A stretch of 14,424 bases of DNA from Halicephalobus mephisto (Eukaryota; Nematoda; Chromadorea; Rhabditida; Panagrolaimidae), in assembly GCA_009193035.1 (NCBI GenBank), contig SWDT01000425.1, positions 1 through 14,424 on the forward strand. Direction: 5' to 3'. The notes beneath the pieces are model-generated. The model saw nothing but the letters and a program-made list of their open reading frames with translations, was not told the origin of the DNA and made no database searches. Positions 1 through 7,509 of this stretch are shown piece by piece (positions within the stretch are counted from its first letter, which is position 1; each line of letters opens with the position of its first letter). The translations under genes and the position numbers were made by a program.

Positions 1-55
1 GAGAGAGGATTATAATTACTAGTTTTTAGAAATTTCAAAAATATACAAATTTAGA

Positions 56-660
56 AACTTAAAAATTTTAGTTTTTGGTCTTGAGTGGAAAAATTTGTGC
101 CAAAATAGATTTTGGAAATTTCGGACGTTTCTTATTTTTATAGTAGTACGATTTTGGACTTACTAGAACCATATAAATACTAAATTTTACAGTTTCCGGT
201 CTGGACTAGAAAATTCGGAAATTCGTATCGAGACAATTTTCGGAATTTTTAAGTGAAAAAATTGATTTTTTTGATGCTGAAATTTTAGAACTTTTTAAAC
301 TTGTAAAAATATTGAATTTTTCAATTTTTTTAAAATCCAAAAAAACTAAATTTTGGACTTTCTGGTCCTGATTGGAAAATTCAGAAATTCGTGTCGAGAA
401 AATTTTTGAAATTTCCAAATTTAAAAAATTGACTTTTTTAAAAATTAAAGTTTTTAATTTTTTAAAATCACAAAAAACACTAAATTTTGGACTTTCTGGT
501 CCTGATTGGAAAATTCGTGTCGAGACATTTTTTGAAATTTCCAAATTTAAAAAATCGATTTTTAAAAATTAAAGTTTTTTAATTTTTTTAAAATCACAAA
601 AAAACACTAAATTTTGGACTTTCTGGTCCTGATTGGAAAATTCGTGTCAAGAAAATTTCA
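56..660. repeat. Degenerate minisatellite, ~127-166 bp units
   Basis: Direct tandem units each begin with a CTAAATTTT-like block followed by TTCTGGTCCTGATTGGAAAA and an ATTCGTGTCGAGA block. Unit starts are at about 180, 346, 480 and 607, giving spacings of 166, 134 and 127 bp. A more diverged unit lies near 56-180. The units at 346, 480 and 607 are close to identical over the first 60 bases. Short open frames occur on both strands here, but they are made of F/K/N/I-rich low-complexity peptide and move with the repeat unit, so no gene is called. Confidence 0.85.
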
Positions 661-711
661 GATTTCGTAACTCCGTGTGGTTTCCATTTCTACAGTAACC
701 CTGTTTCGAGA

Positions 712-1077
712 TTATTTCGCTTTGACTTGCCGAGTACCGATCAGTGGATTGCGTATCTTCGTGTCAGGAAGCCGAACGGGAGTTGTGTACTGTACCGTTT
801 GCGGATGCGCGAATTGCTCCCCGGAACCCTAATACCCTTGATAAACAAAACCAGAACGTCTTGACCCTGGCGGATGATTGTTTATATTTTTCCAGAAGGG
901 ATCTTCTAAAAAAGTCCAAGTCATTCTGTCGAAATAATGCCAGTTTAGATCGGTTTTCGTCCCGCCCTTTTTTTGGACTGTTTGTCCATCCGGTCCTCCT
1001 GACCTTGCGCGGAGGGTCTTCCGGACAGTTTTGCGCAGCTTGTGCCGTTCATTGTCCTGGAAACGACAGTGTCTCTG
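712..1077 (-). pseudogene. Possible decayed MADF/Myb-SANT-like domain fragment
   Basis: This is a GC-rich island in very AT-rich surroundings. On the minus strand an open frame of about 82 codons runs from 1077 to a TAG at 829-831. The same frame then stays open for 38 codons to a TAA at 712-714. It begins just after a good splice-acceptor string, TTTCCAG followed by GACAATGAA. It contains NERHKLRKTVRKTLRA, a basic linker, and then LNWHYFDRMTWTFLEDPF. The MADF family, a DNA-binding Myb/SANT relative, typically has a W..LR..Y/F.. helix, a linker, and W.YFD.M.FL.. at its end. I therefore infer the C-terminal half of such a domain. The N-terminal half is not visible, an in-frame TGA lies at 1078-1080, and two residues appear inserted before FLEDP. 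A plus-strand 127-codon frame (744-1127) is a competing reading with no recognisable motif. The domain call is from memory of the family pattern, not from a search. Confidence 0.35.
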
Positions 1078-1166
1078 TCAAATTACATAGTCGGGGTTCC
1101 AGGGCCGATACTCATTTGGAAAAATGAGTCGCAAAATTCATTATTTGTCTTGTTTGGTTAGCTAGA

Positions 1167-1205
1167 TGTCTCTACATTGATTTGTACAGCTGCATCCCCA
1201 ACTTG
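1167..1205. repeat. 39-bp conserved repeat, copy 1
   Basis: This 39-base block matches 2612-2650 at 34 of 39 positions. Read on plus in the frame starting TGT it gives CLYIDLYSCIPNL, and the other copy gives the same 13 residues. All five differences fall on third codon positions and are silent. Read on minus, it follows directly after GCAAGTTG, a GC-type donor-like string. It is either a coding remnant or a conserved segment at an intron start. Confidence 0.6.
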
Positions 1206-1224
1206 CGATCTGGTACTTCTTACT

Positions 1225-1560
1225 GATTTTTCCAATTTTTCAGTTTTTTCAATTTTTTTCTAGAAATTTTTCAGTTTTTTCAATTTTTTCTAAATTTTTT
1301 CCGATTTTTCAATTTTTTTCTAGAAATTTTTACTTTTTTAATTTTTTAAATTTTTTCCAATTTTTTCTAAAATTTTTTACCTTTCTAAATTTCTCCGATT
1401 TTTTAAATTTTTTCCAATTTTTCAGTTTTTTCAATTTTTTCTAGAAATTTTTATTTTTCTAAATTTTTCCAATTTTTTCTAAAATTTTTTACTTTTCTAA
1501 ATTTTTCCAATTTTTTACTTTTCTAAAATTTAATTTTTGTGTTTTTAAACTTCTTTATTT
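1225..1560. repeat. T-rich low-complexity tract with repeated acceptor-like motifs
   Basis: The plus strand is almost entirely T with scattered C and A. A block resembling TTTTTTCAATTTTTTTCTAG followed by AAATTTTT recurs near 1245, 1307 and 1427, so the tract is a degenerate tandem repeat and not random AT sequence. TTTTTCAG strings occur several times. No open frame of interest is present. The stretch 1560-1715 after it is ordinary AT-rich sequence in which I see nothing. Confidence 0.6.
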
Positions 1561-1714
1561 TTGGATTTTTTTGTTTTTTTTAAATGGGAGAAATTTGTTT
1601 TGATAAATTTCCTTATTTTCCGTATTGGAATCGGATTACGGAACATCATAGATGGCCCTGGGATTTTTGGAATCTGACAGATCTTTCTGAATCTCGTAAA
1701 ACAAAGCGAAAAAT

Positions 1715-2606
1715 AAATTTTACAATTTTCGGTTTCAAGTAAAAAGTTGTAAAAATTCGCGTCGGGATAATTTTCTGAAAATTTTTAATTTTTTACAATA
1801 GGTTAATTTTGAAAATGCGTAAAAATTTAATTTGCAATTTCCTGGTCCCAAGTGAAAAATTCCAAATTTTTTCAAAATTATAAATAAATTTTTTTAAATT
1901 TTTATTTTTTTAATAAATAATTTTAAATTTTTAAAATTATATGAAAATTTAATTTTGCAATTTCCTGGTCCTAAGTGGAAAATTCTAGAATTTACGTAAA
2001 TATTGTTTTTCGAATTTTTTCCACCCATATTTATATTTTTAATAATACCATAATATTTTTGAAATTTTTAGAATTATATAAAAATTAAGATTTTATAATT
2101 TTGGTCTTAACTGGAAAATATTAAAATTTATAAAAACAATTGTTTTCAAATTTTTTCTATATACGTTTTTGGGCTTTTTATAGCATCGTGATATTTTCGA
2201 AATTTTTAGAATTATTTAAATTTTATAATTTTGGTCCTAACTGGAAAATATTAAAATTTATAAAAATAATTGTTTTCAAATTTCTTCATATACGTTTTTG
2301 GGCTTTTTATAGCATTGTGGTATTTTCGAAATTTTTAGAATTATTTAAAATTATTTAAATTTTATAATTTTGGTCTTAACTGGAAAATATTAAAATTTAT
2401 AAAAACAATTGTTTTCAATTTTCTTCATATACGTTTTTGGGCTTTTTATAGCATCATGATATTTTCGAAATTTTTAGAATTATTTATAATTTTATAATTT
2501 TGGTCTTAACTGGAAATATTAAAACTTATAAAAACAATTGTTTTCAATTTTCTTCATATACGTTTTTGGGCTTTTTATAGCATCATGATATTTTCGAAAT
2601 TTTGTG
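1715..2606. repeat. Minisatellite array, ~130-139 bp units
   Basis: Four clear direct units start at TTGGTC near 2101, 2231, 2370 and 2500, at spacings of 130, 139 and 130 bp. Each has TTGGTCYTAACTGGAAA, an AAAAACAATTGTTTTCAA palindrome-like block, and ATACGTTTTTGGGCTTTTTA. More diverged units lie upstream near 1721, 1841 and 1961. The unit near 1961 reads CTGGTCCTAAGTGGAAAATT and links this array to the one at 56-660. The 72-codon plus-strand frame at 2140-2358 is only a repeat translation. Confidence 0.85.
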
Positions 2607-2611
2607 TTAAA

Positions 2612-2650
2612 TGTCTGTATATCGATTTGTACAGCTGCATCCCGAACTTA
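2612..2650. repeat. 39-bp conserved repeat, copy 2
   Basis: This is the second copy of the block at 1167-1205, in direct orientation, joined straight onto the last unit of the minisatellite array. On minus it is preceded by GTAAGTTC, an excellent canonical splice donor, directly after the exon-like frame at 2658-2843. That supports the reading in which the block is the first part of an intron on the minus strand. Confidence 0.6.
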
Positions 2651-2657
2651 CAGTGAC

Positions 2658-2843
2658 TCATTCTTTACGGATTCCTTGGTTTTTTCGAAATAAGGATAAT
2701 TTCGTCAGTTGTTGTTCATTCAAAAATGTATAGCGTGTAATATTGAATTTCGTAACTTGCGCAACGAAATTTTTTTTTTCGGATTTCTTGGTCGATTCAA
2801 AATGGATTTGCGAGGCCACTTTTTCCTCGGCCAATTCCGACAT
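2658..2843 (-). CDS. Unrecognised exon-like open frame, 61 codons
   Basis: The frame starts at an ATG (2841-2843) and encodes a hydrophilic peptide beginning MSELAEEKVASQIHFE. It includes KKSEKKNFVAQVTKFN and ends RKNQGIRKE. The composition (E, K, Q, S, V) differs from the F/N/I/L peptides made by the repeats. The stop (2658-2660) lies a few bases before a strong GTAAGT donor at 2647-2652, so the true exon may use another frame. The plus-strand frame at 2709-3002 is F/L-rich and looks less protein-like. No family is recognised, and this could equally be noncoding. Confidence 0.25.
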   Translation of the reverse strand: MSELAEEKVASQIHFESTKKSEKKNFVAQVTKFNITRYTFLNEQQLTKLSLFRKNQGIRKE

Positions 2844-2929
2844 TTAAGGAAACAGTCATGGACCATTTTCTTCAAGAATTTTTTTGATTTTCTGACACAA
2901 TTGTTTCGAGTACTAAAATTTCGTAGAAA

Positions 2930-3290
2930 ATTCTGGAATTTTTTAGAATGGAATCTTCTGAGAAATTCTGGAATTTTATGGAATTTTTTGAAGAGTTTCT
3001 AAAATTTCGAAATTTTATGGAAAATTAAAATTCACTAAATTATGAAATTTTCTGAAGGACTTCTAAAATTTCGGAATTTTATAGAAAATTAAAAATCTAA
3101 TTTTATAGAAAATTAAAATTTACTAAATTATGAAATTTTTTAAATTTTTCGAAGGACTTCTAAAATTTCGGAATTTTATACAATTTTAAAAATCTAATTT
3201 TATAGAAAATCAAAATTCAGTAGATTATCAAGTTTTTTGAAGAGTTTCTAGAACCTCGAAAAAATTTGGAATGGCTTAGAATTTTCCAAA
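2930..3290. repeat. Degenerate AT-rich tandem repeat
   Basis: A block like GAAGGACTTCTAAAATTTCG followed by GAATTTTATA recurs at about 2989, 3054, 3151 and 3239, at spacings of 65, 97 and 88 bp. AAAATTAAAATTYACTAAAT lies between copies. The following stretch 3290-3600 is similar AT-rich sequence dominated by AAATTTTCGAA and AATTCAGAAATTT phrases and holds no gene that I can see. Confidence 0.6.
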
Positions 3291-3411
3291 TTTCATAAAC
3301 CTTAAAAATTTTCGAACATCTCAGAATTCATTAATTTCCGGAATTGTCTAAATTTAATGTTTGTAATTTTCCACGATTTTCGAAGTTTGTGTTTTATTTT
3401 TTTTATATTAT

Positions 3412-3438
3412 GATTGTCCCAAGTGAGCCCCGAGGGCA
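3412..3438. repeat. 27-bp repeat with GCCC/GGGC mini-hairpin, copy 1
   Basis: This block matches 3719-3745 at 23 of 27 positions and lies 307 bp upstream of it in direct orientation. Both copies contain a short inverted repeat, GCCC-NGA-GGGC (here CGA at 3431-3433). Neighbouring sequence (a TTTTATTTTT tract, and TTCTGAA...TTTCAGAA phrases) is also shared, which indicates an old ~300-bp duplication. Confidence 0.5.
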
Positions 3439-3603
3439 AGGTTCTGAAGTCTTACGAAAGATTTCAGAAATTTCTAGGATTTTATGAATTTTTAAAATTT
3501 TCGAATCTTGGAGAACTGCAAAAATTCAGAAATTTTAAAATTTTCGAATTTTAGAAAACTGCAAAAATTCAGAAATTTTTAAACTTTAAAATTTTCTGAA
3601 TTT

Positions 3604-3822
3604 TTACAATTTTCCAAAATTCGAAATTCCGTAATTTCCTGGGATTGAGGCTTCTGAATCTCGAAGGTTTTCAGAATTCGTGCTGAGTTTTATTTTTCTT
3701 TTGTTTTTGTCCCAGCACGATTGTTCCAGGTCAGCCCTGAGGGCACAACGGCCGACCTTCGCTCCTTTGATGTTGCTGAATTTCCTCTGAGGTCCTGTCG
3801 GGGCTAAGCCGACTTTGGCTTG
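3604..3822 (-). CDS. Unrecognised stop-free segment with internal AKVG repeats
   Basis: A 72-codon minus-strand frame without an ATG runs between two stops across a GC-richer patch. It reads QAKVGLAPTGPQRKFSN, then IKGAKVGRCALRADLEQ, then SCWDKNKRKIKLS. AKVG occurs twice. The composition is less biased than that of the surrounding repeats. The same DNA carries small hairpins (GCCC-TGA-GGGC at 3734-3744 and GTCGG/CCGAC at 3797-3813), so a structured RNA or repeat remnant is an alternative. No family is recognised. Confidence 0.22.
   Translation of the reverse strand, partial: QAKVGLAPTGPQRKFSNIKGAKVGRCALRADLEQSCWDKNKRKIKLSTNSENLRDSEASIPGNYGISNFGKL
3719..3745. repeat. 27-bp repeat with GCCC/GGGC mini-hairpin, copy 2
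   Basis: This is the second copy of the block at 3412-3438. The loop is TGA here and CGA in the first copy, while the four-base GCCC and GGGC arms are unchanged. The stretch 3840-4075 after this island is AT-rich and includes one TTACTGTAG (reverse of CTACAGTAA) at 3919-3927. Nothing else is seen there. Confidence 0.5.
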
Positions 3823-4075
3823 TTATCTGGTCCATATTCATTCTGAAAATTTTCCATTTTCAGTTATCTCCAAAAATTCTAAGTTTTATAAAAAAAATAT
3901 TTTTTCAAATATCCCCAGTTACTGTAGATTGTTTATTTTTAGAAAAGGGGGGAATTTTTGCGCAAAATCTTTGTTATTGTAAAATGAAGATTTAAACTAT
4001 TTAATCTTATCACTTTTTTGATCGATTTTTGACTTGCAACTTTTGTCAATAATGAAGTTGATCGAAAAAAATCCC

Positions 4076-4318
4076 GGCTATTGGTAGATAGGCCAATTCT
4101 CTGGCCATCGGTATATAGGCCAATTCTCTGGCTATCGGTGTACAGGCCAATTCTCTGGCTATCGGTAGATAGGCCAATTCTCCGGCTATCGGTATATAGG
4201 CCAATTCTCCGGCTATCGGTAGACAGGCCAATTCTCTGGCTGTCGGTATATAGGCTAATTCTCCAGCCATCGGTATATAGGCCAATTCTTTAGCTATCGG
4301 TATATAGGCCAATTCTCC
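4076..4318. repeat. Nine-unit 27-bp minisatellite
   Basis: Nine head-to-tail units of exactly 27 bp follow the pattern GGCTATCGGTATATAGGCCA plus ATTCTCC, with no insertions or deletions. Substitutions are scattered over all three codon positions (unit positions 1, 4, 5, 7, 11, 12, 14, 19, 26 and 27). Because 27 is divisible by three, long frames open on both strands (a nonapeptide such as AYIPIAREL on minus and YRPILWLSV on plus). The lack of any third-position bias argues that neither is translated. Uniform length suggests recent expansion or turnover. Confidence 0.95.
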
Positions 4319-4474
4319 GGTCCGACGTTCATTGCCAATTCAGAAAAATCCAAAAATCAGAATTTTCTTGAAAAAACTGACTTCGAAGGTATGGAGGATA
4401 CGGTAGAAGTCGATCAAGGTTCTCAGATATCGTCGAGGAAATTGCCAAAGATCAAGAAGTCTGAGAATTTCTGA
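4319..4474 (+). CDS. Weak exon-like frame after the minisatellite
   Basis: One plus-strand frame stays open from the last repeat units into unique sequence and stops at TGA 4472-4474. From the only ATG (4391) it encodes 27 residues starting MEDTVEVDQGSQISS and then RKLPKIKKSENF. The mix of E, D, V, K and S differs from repeat translations, and upstream the frame includes NFLEKTDFEG. It is very short, with no clear splice sites at either edge, so it is only a possible exon or small decayed gene. Confidence 0.15.
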   Translation, partial: GPTFIANSEKSKNQNFLEKTDFEGMEDTVEVDQGSQISSRKLPKIKKSENF

Positions 4475-4499
4475 AACCATCCAGAATCACGACAGTTTT

Positions 4500-4770
4500 C
4501 AGAATTCTCAAAAAATCAGAAAAATTTTAAATTTATTTTTTTTAAAGATTTTCTAAAAATTTTATTTTCTACAGTTTTCTAATTTTTCAATTATCTTCGA
4601 AAATTTTTTTATTTTTATTTTCGTAATTTTTTTGAACTTGTTTTTCCAAATTTCGCGGACTTTCGTGAAACATTCGATTTTTGATTTTTCTTCCATGATG
4701 ATTATTTATTCATTGAGAGAATTTTAGATTTACTCTCCTTGTTGTTTCTTCCGCAAACGAGCTGAAAACA
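4500..4770 (+). promoter_or_regulatory. Upstream region and possible trans-splice acceptor of the CH-domain gene
   Basis: AT-rich sequence precedes the gene. A nematode-like acceptor, GAATTTTAG, ends at 4727, leaving a 43-base leader to the ATG. That leader is rich in pyrimidines (TTTACTCTCCTTGTTGTTTC) and ends AAAACA directly before ATG, a favourable start context. In nematodes such a site with no upstream donor often receives a spliced leader. No TATA box can be distinguished from the background AT. Confidence 0.35.
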
Positions 4771-5559
4771 ATGTCCACTGAAGCTGCTGCTGCCACGACT
4801 GCTCCTGTTGAGGAAGTCGTCGAGAAGAAGGAGGTTGAAGCTCCTGACAACGGTGATGTTCCCCAGGTTGAAGAGAAGAAACCCGTTAATCCTCGTGAGG
4901 ATCCTGTTGGATGGCTAGGATCCTTGATTCCTGCTGGTGTTCATAGAGCCAATCATGAGGTGCTTCAATGGGTCCAGAACACCGTCGTTGAGAAGGAAGA
5001 AGACCGTCAAGTCCTTCCTGGAAAGGACGGCGCCGTCACGAAGAGTCAATTTTTGAGTTTTTTGAAGGACGGTACTCTTCTCGCTAAATTCGCCCAGAAA
5101 TTCGCTCCTGAATCCGTCGAGAAGGTCTACGAAGGCGAAGAGGCCAAGACCAAGGAGAACCAGACCGCGAACATCGAGGCCTTCCTCAAGGTCCTCAAGG
5201 AGAAAGTCGGGCTTTCTGACGACCAAGTTTTCACTCCTGCCGACCTCCAGGACAAAGGAAAATCCGGCTTCAATGCTGTTTTCAACACCATCTTCCAACT
5301 CGGCATTCTCGCTCAAGAGAAACTCAACGCCGCAGGCATCGATGTGGACGCCATCGTCGAAGCCGCTAGTCAAGCCGTGAAAACGAACATTTTCCAAACT
5401 TTGCTTAACTTCTTCAAGAGAGCTCGTCCTCAACTCAAATCCAAAGAAGAAAACAAAGAAAACACCGAAGAAACCCCCGCCAACGGCGAAACCCCCAAGG
5501 CCGAGGAGAACGGGACCAACGGAACCCCCCAGGCCCCCGCCGCCGTTGCTGCCAACTAA
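4771..5559 (+). CDS. Calponin-homology (CH) domain protein, 262 aa
   Basis: This is a complete single-exon gene. Residues 1-42 are acidic and Ala/Glu/Val-rich. Residues ~60-182 form one CH domain: HEVLQWVQNTV opens it, FLKDGTLLAKFAQKF matches the conserved F..LkdG..L.k core, ANIEAFLKVLKEKVGL matches the N...FL......G block, and FTPADLQDKGKSGFNAVFNT matches the DL..g....V..t end. A short helical segment (AAGIDVDAIVEAAS, then KTNIFQTLLNFFKRARP) follows, and residues ~222-262 form a K/E, then G/T/P/A-rich tail. Single CH domains of the calponin/transgelin type bind or regulate actin in the cytoplasm, so a cytoskeletal or muscle role is inferred. No C-terminal calponin repeat is seen. Codons strongly favour GTC, CTC, AAG and GCC, and the gene is far richer in GC than its flanks, which suggests high expression. 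It has no introns, and a donor-like AAAG/GTAATT follows the stop at 5567-5568. The family is certain, but the orthologue is not. Confidence 0.95.
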   Translation: MSTEAAAATTAPVEEVVEKKEVEAPDNGDVPQVEEKKPVNPREDPVGWLGSLIPAGVHRANHEVLQWVQNTVVEKEEDRQVLPGKDGAVTKSQFLSFLKDGTLLAKFAQKFAPESVEKVYEGEEAKTKENQTANIEAFLKVLKEKVGLSDDQVFTPADLQDKGKSGFNAVFNTIFQLGILAQEKLNAAGIDVDAIVEAASQAVKTNIFQTLLNFFKRARPQLKSKEENKENTEETPANGETPKAEENGTNGTPQAPAAVAAN

Positions 5560-5689
5560 GTCCAAAGGTAATTTTCGTTTTTCCGTCTTCTGGAGTCATA
5601 TTTGGTTTCAAATTCCTCGAAAATCGCATAAAAACTTTGGAATTGTCTGTTTTCAATTTGCAACATTCCATAAAAATTTAATAATTTCG

Positions 5690-6085
5690 GAATTAAACAT
5701 TTCAAATTCAAAATAATTCAAATTAAATATTTTAAAAATCAAACATACTCGAAAATCATAAATTTTTGGAATCAAACATGTTCGAAAATATTTGAAATTA
5801 AATATTTTTTGAAATCAAACATGTTCGAAAATTTGAATTTTTCAAAATATTTTTAAAATTTAAATATTTTTTAAAATCAAACATGTTCGAAAATCTGAAA
5901 ATCATAAATTTTTGAAATTAAACATGTCCGAAAATCTGAAAATATTTGAAATTAAATATTTTTTAAATCAAACATGGTCGAAAATTTGAATTTTCCAAAA
6001 TATTTTTAAAATTTAAATATTTTTTAAAATCAAACATGTTCGAAAATATTGAAAATATTTGAAATTAAATATTTTTCAAATTTGA
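5690..6085. repeat. AT-rich tandem repeat with AAACATGTTCGAAAAT core
   Basis: The phrase TCAAACATGTTCGAAAAT, with variants such as AAACATGTCCGAAAAT and AAACATGGTCGAAAAT, recurs about six times between 5738 and 6045 at roughly 40-60 bp. Runs of AAATATTTTTTAAA and AATTTTTGAAATTAAA separate copies. It begins about 130 bp after the CH-domain stop. No canonical AATAAA was found between the stop and the array. The stretch 6085-6480 is AT-rich, with a direct repeat of a TTTTTATATAAAAATTAATTTT-like phrase near 6390-6465, and no convincing gene. Confidence 0.7.
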
Positions 6086-6470
6086 GCTTTTCCAAAATTG
6101 GTCTGAAGTCAATTTCGTCAAAGATGTTTATCCCAAAATTTTGAAAGAACAATTGCATTTTTGAAGGTTCTCGAGTCCAGTGGAAACTTAAAAACAATCC
6201 AAAAAATTTCGGGGATGTCCAAAAACAACGAAATCAAAGAATTTAAAAAATTTAATTTTACACAATTAAAAAATATTTTAAATTTTCGACAATTTCCAAT
6301 TTTAAAACATCTTTCATTTTTTAAATATTTCAGAAATTTTTATTTTTATTTAAAAATTAATTTTTTTATTTTATTTAAAATTTAAAAATTTTTTACTTTT
6401 TATATAAAAATTAATTTTTACTCTATTTAAAATTAAAAAATTTTTATTTTTTATATAAATTAATTTTTTT

Positions 6471-6723
6471 TTATTTTTGAGAGACGATTTCGTAATGTCG
6501 ATGTTTTTCGGTTTTTATGATAGTGTGATTCCTGAGGGTAATGGAAAACAGAAGTGTTCCTTTTCGAAAACGGCTTTTTAATTCGGCAAATCCCTGGTTT
6601 TTTTTTGGACAATGCATTTGAAACGCGAAGACGAAACCCCCTGGGGAAATTGACCGCCAGAATTTGGCGAAATGAGCCAGGAGGACTTGGACCATAAATA
6701 AGAGTGGTTTTCGTTCTCGGGGA
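6471..6723 (-). CDS. Unrecognised possible terminal exon
   Basis: A minus-strand frame follows an acceptor-like string, CCTAAATTTAG, ending at 6724. It runs to a TAA at 6471-6473. It encodes PRERKPLLFMVQVLLAHFAK, then a segment with PGGFVFAFQMHCPKKNQGFA and GTLLFSITLRNHTIIKTEK, ending HYEIVSQK. Upstream on minus, a different frame reads VTFSIWSRSEKEVECVVLF and ends ELFENCSS (about 6730-6850). A third overlapping frame (6578-6847) is also open, so the reading frame is uncertain. The patch is richer in GC than its surroundings. No family is recognised. Confidence 0.22.
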
Positions 6724-6894
6724 CTAAATTTAGGAACTGCAATTTTCGAAAAGTTCTCCGGAGCTCCAGAAGACAGATGTTCTGAATAGAACTACGCATT
6801 CTACTTCTTTCTCTGATCGGGACCAGATACTGAAAGTAACGATACATTGCAAAGCAAAAAAATGCAAAAAATTATCACTTAAAAAGTATAATAA

Positions 6895-7222
6895 CAAATA
6901 GTAAAGATGTTCTCGCTCGCATCTTCTTCCTTTCGTCGCGAGACTCTGATTTCTCCGTTTTTCCTCTTTTATACAGGCGCGGAACGGGTATTCTTTTGGC
7001 TTTCTCTTTTCCCATTCCTCTTTTTCCTTCTTTCTCCGTTTTTCCTCTTTTACATAAACGCGGAACACGTACTTTTTGGCCTTCTCTTTATTTCTTATTC
7101 CTCTTTTTCCTTGCTTTCTCCGTTTTTCCTCTTTTACATGGGTGCGAAACACGTATTTTTTGGCTTTCTCTTTATTTCCTATTCCTCTTTTTTGCCTTCG
7201 ACTCCATTGACAGATGTAATTT
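6895..7222. repeat. ~84-bp tandem array, inverted copy 1
   Basis: Three to four units of ~82 bp contain CTCCGTTTTTCCTCTTTTA followed by CATRAACGCGGAACACGTA and a TTTTTGGCTTTCTC block. One edge has CTCGCTCGCATC...CTTTCGTCGCGAGAC and the other GCCTTCGACTCCATTGACAG. The reverse complement of the whole block, edges included, recurs at 10805-11215. Frames open on both strands (KEEKRRKK-type on minus, SPFFLFY-type on plus) because the unit length is close to a multiple of three. These are repeat translations. Confidence 0.85.
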
Positions 7223-7365
7223 TTGGAGGATCTGGATGAAGTTTGAAAATTTAGAAGACTTTGGAAAAGTTGAATACTTTCAAAAAAGTGAGAAAACAAG
7301 AAATTTTTTGAATTTCTTAAAACTAAATATTCCCGAATTTTAGATTACGTTTAATTTTTTAATTT

Positions 7366-7509
7366 TCAGGTCTCAAACGGAATTTCCTTCAACTTTGTCA
7401 ACGACCGTTTCCAGTCTTGTTCGAAAATCCCATTCCGTTCAAAATTCTCCAATTCCAAAAGAACAATATTTTTTGTTATTAAAATTTGTGTACCGTCCAA
7501 GTTCGGTGA
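7366..7509 (-). CDS. Unrecognised exon-like segment with splice acceptor
   Basis: On minus, TTTTGCAG ends at 7510 and is followed by a 47-codon open frame to a TGA at 7366-7368. It reads SPNLDGTQILITKNIVLLEL, then ENFERNGIFEQDWKRS, then LTKLKEIPFET. This is balanced and soluble-protein-like, unlike the repeat peptides. A competing plus-strand reading starts right after TTTTCAG at 7369 and is open to 7549 (VSNGISFNFVNDRFQSCSK...), so the strand is not settled. No start codon or partner exon is identified, and no family is recognised. The stretch 7550-7690 holds AT-rich sequence only. Confidence 0.3.
   Translation of the reverse strand, partial: SPNLDGTQILITKNIVLLELENFERNGIFEQDWKRSLTKLKEIPFET

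Noticed and set aside
206..572. Open frames of 66 and 112 codons in the first minisatellite
   Set aside because: The F/K/N/S-rich peptides follow the repeat period and occur on both strands.
744..1127. 127-codon plus-strand frame in the GC-rich island
   Set aside because: It has no recognisable motif and odd composition, and it overlaps a minus reading with a better family resemblance. It is mentioned as an alternative but not called as a gene.
4046..4312. 88-codon minus and 70-codon plus frames of nonapeptide repeats
   Set aside because: They are translations of a 27-bp minisatellite. Substitutions show no third-position preference on either strand.
4915..5565. 216-codon minus-strand frame opposite the CH-domain gene
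   Set aside because: It is a shadow of the strongly codon-biased plus gene, with G/F/L/E-rich peptide that mirrors the sense codons.
6730..7299. 189-codon minus frame with KEEKRRKK repeats
   Set aside because: It runs through the ~84-bp tandem array, whose unit length keeps frames open by chance, and the other strand and other frames are open too.
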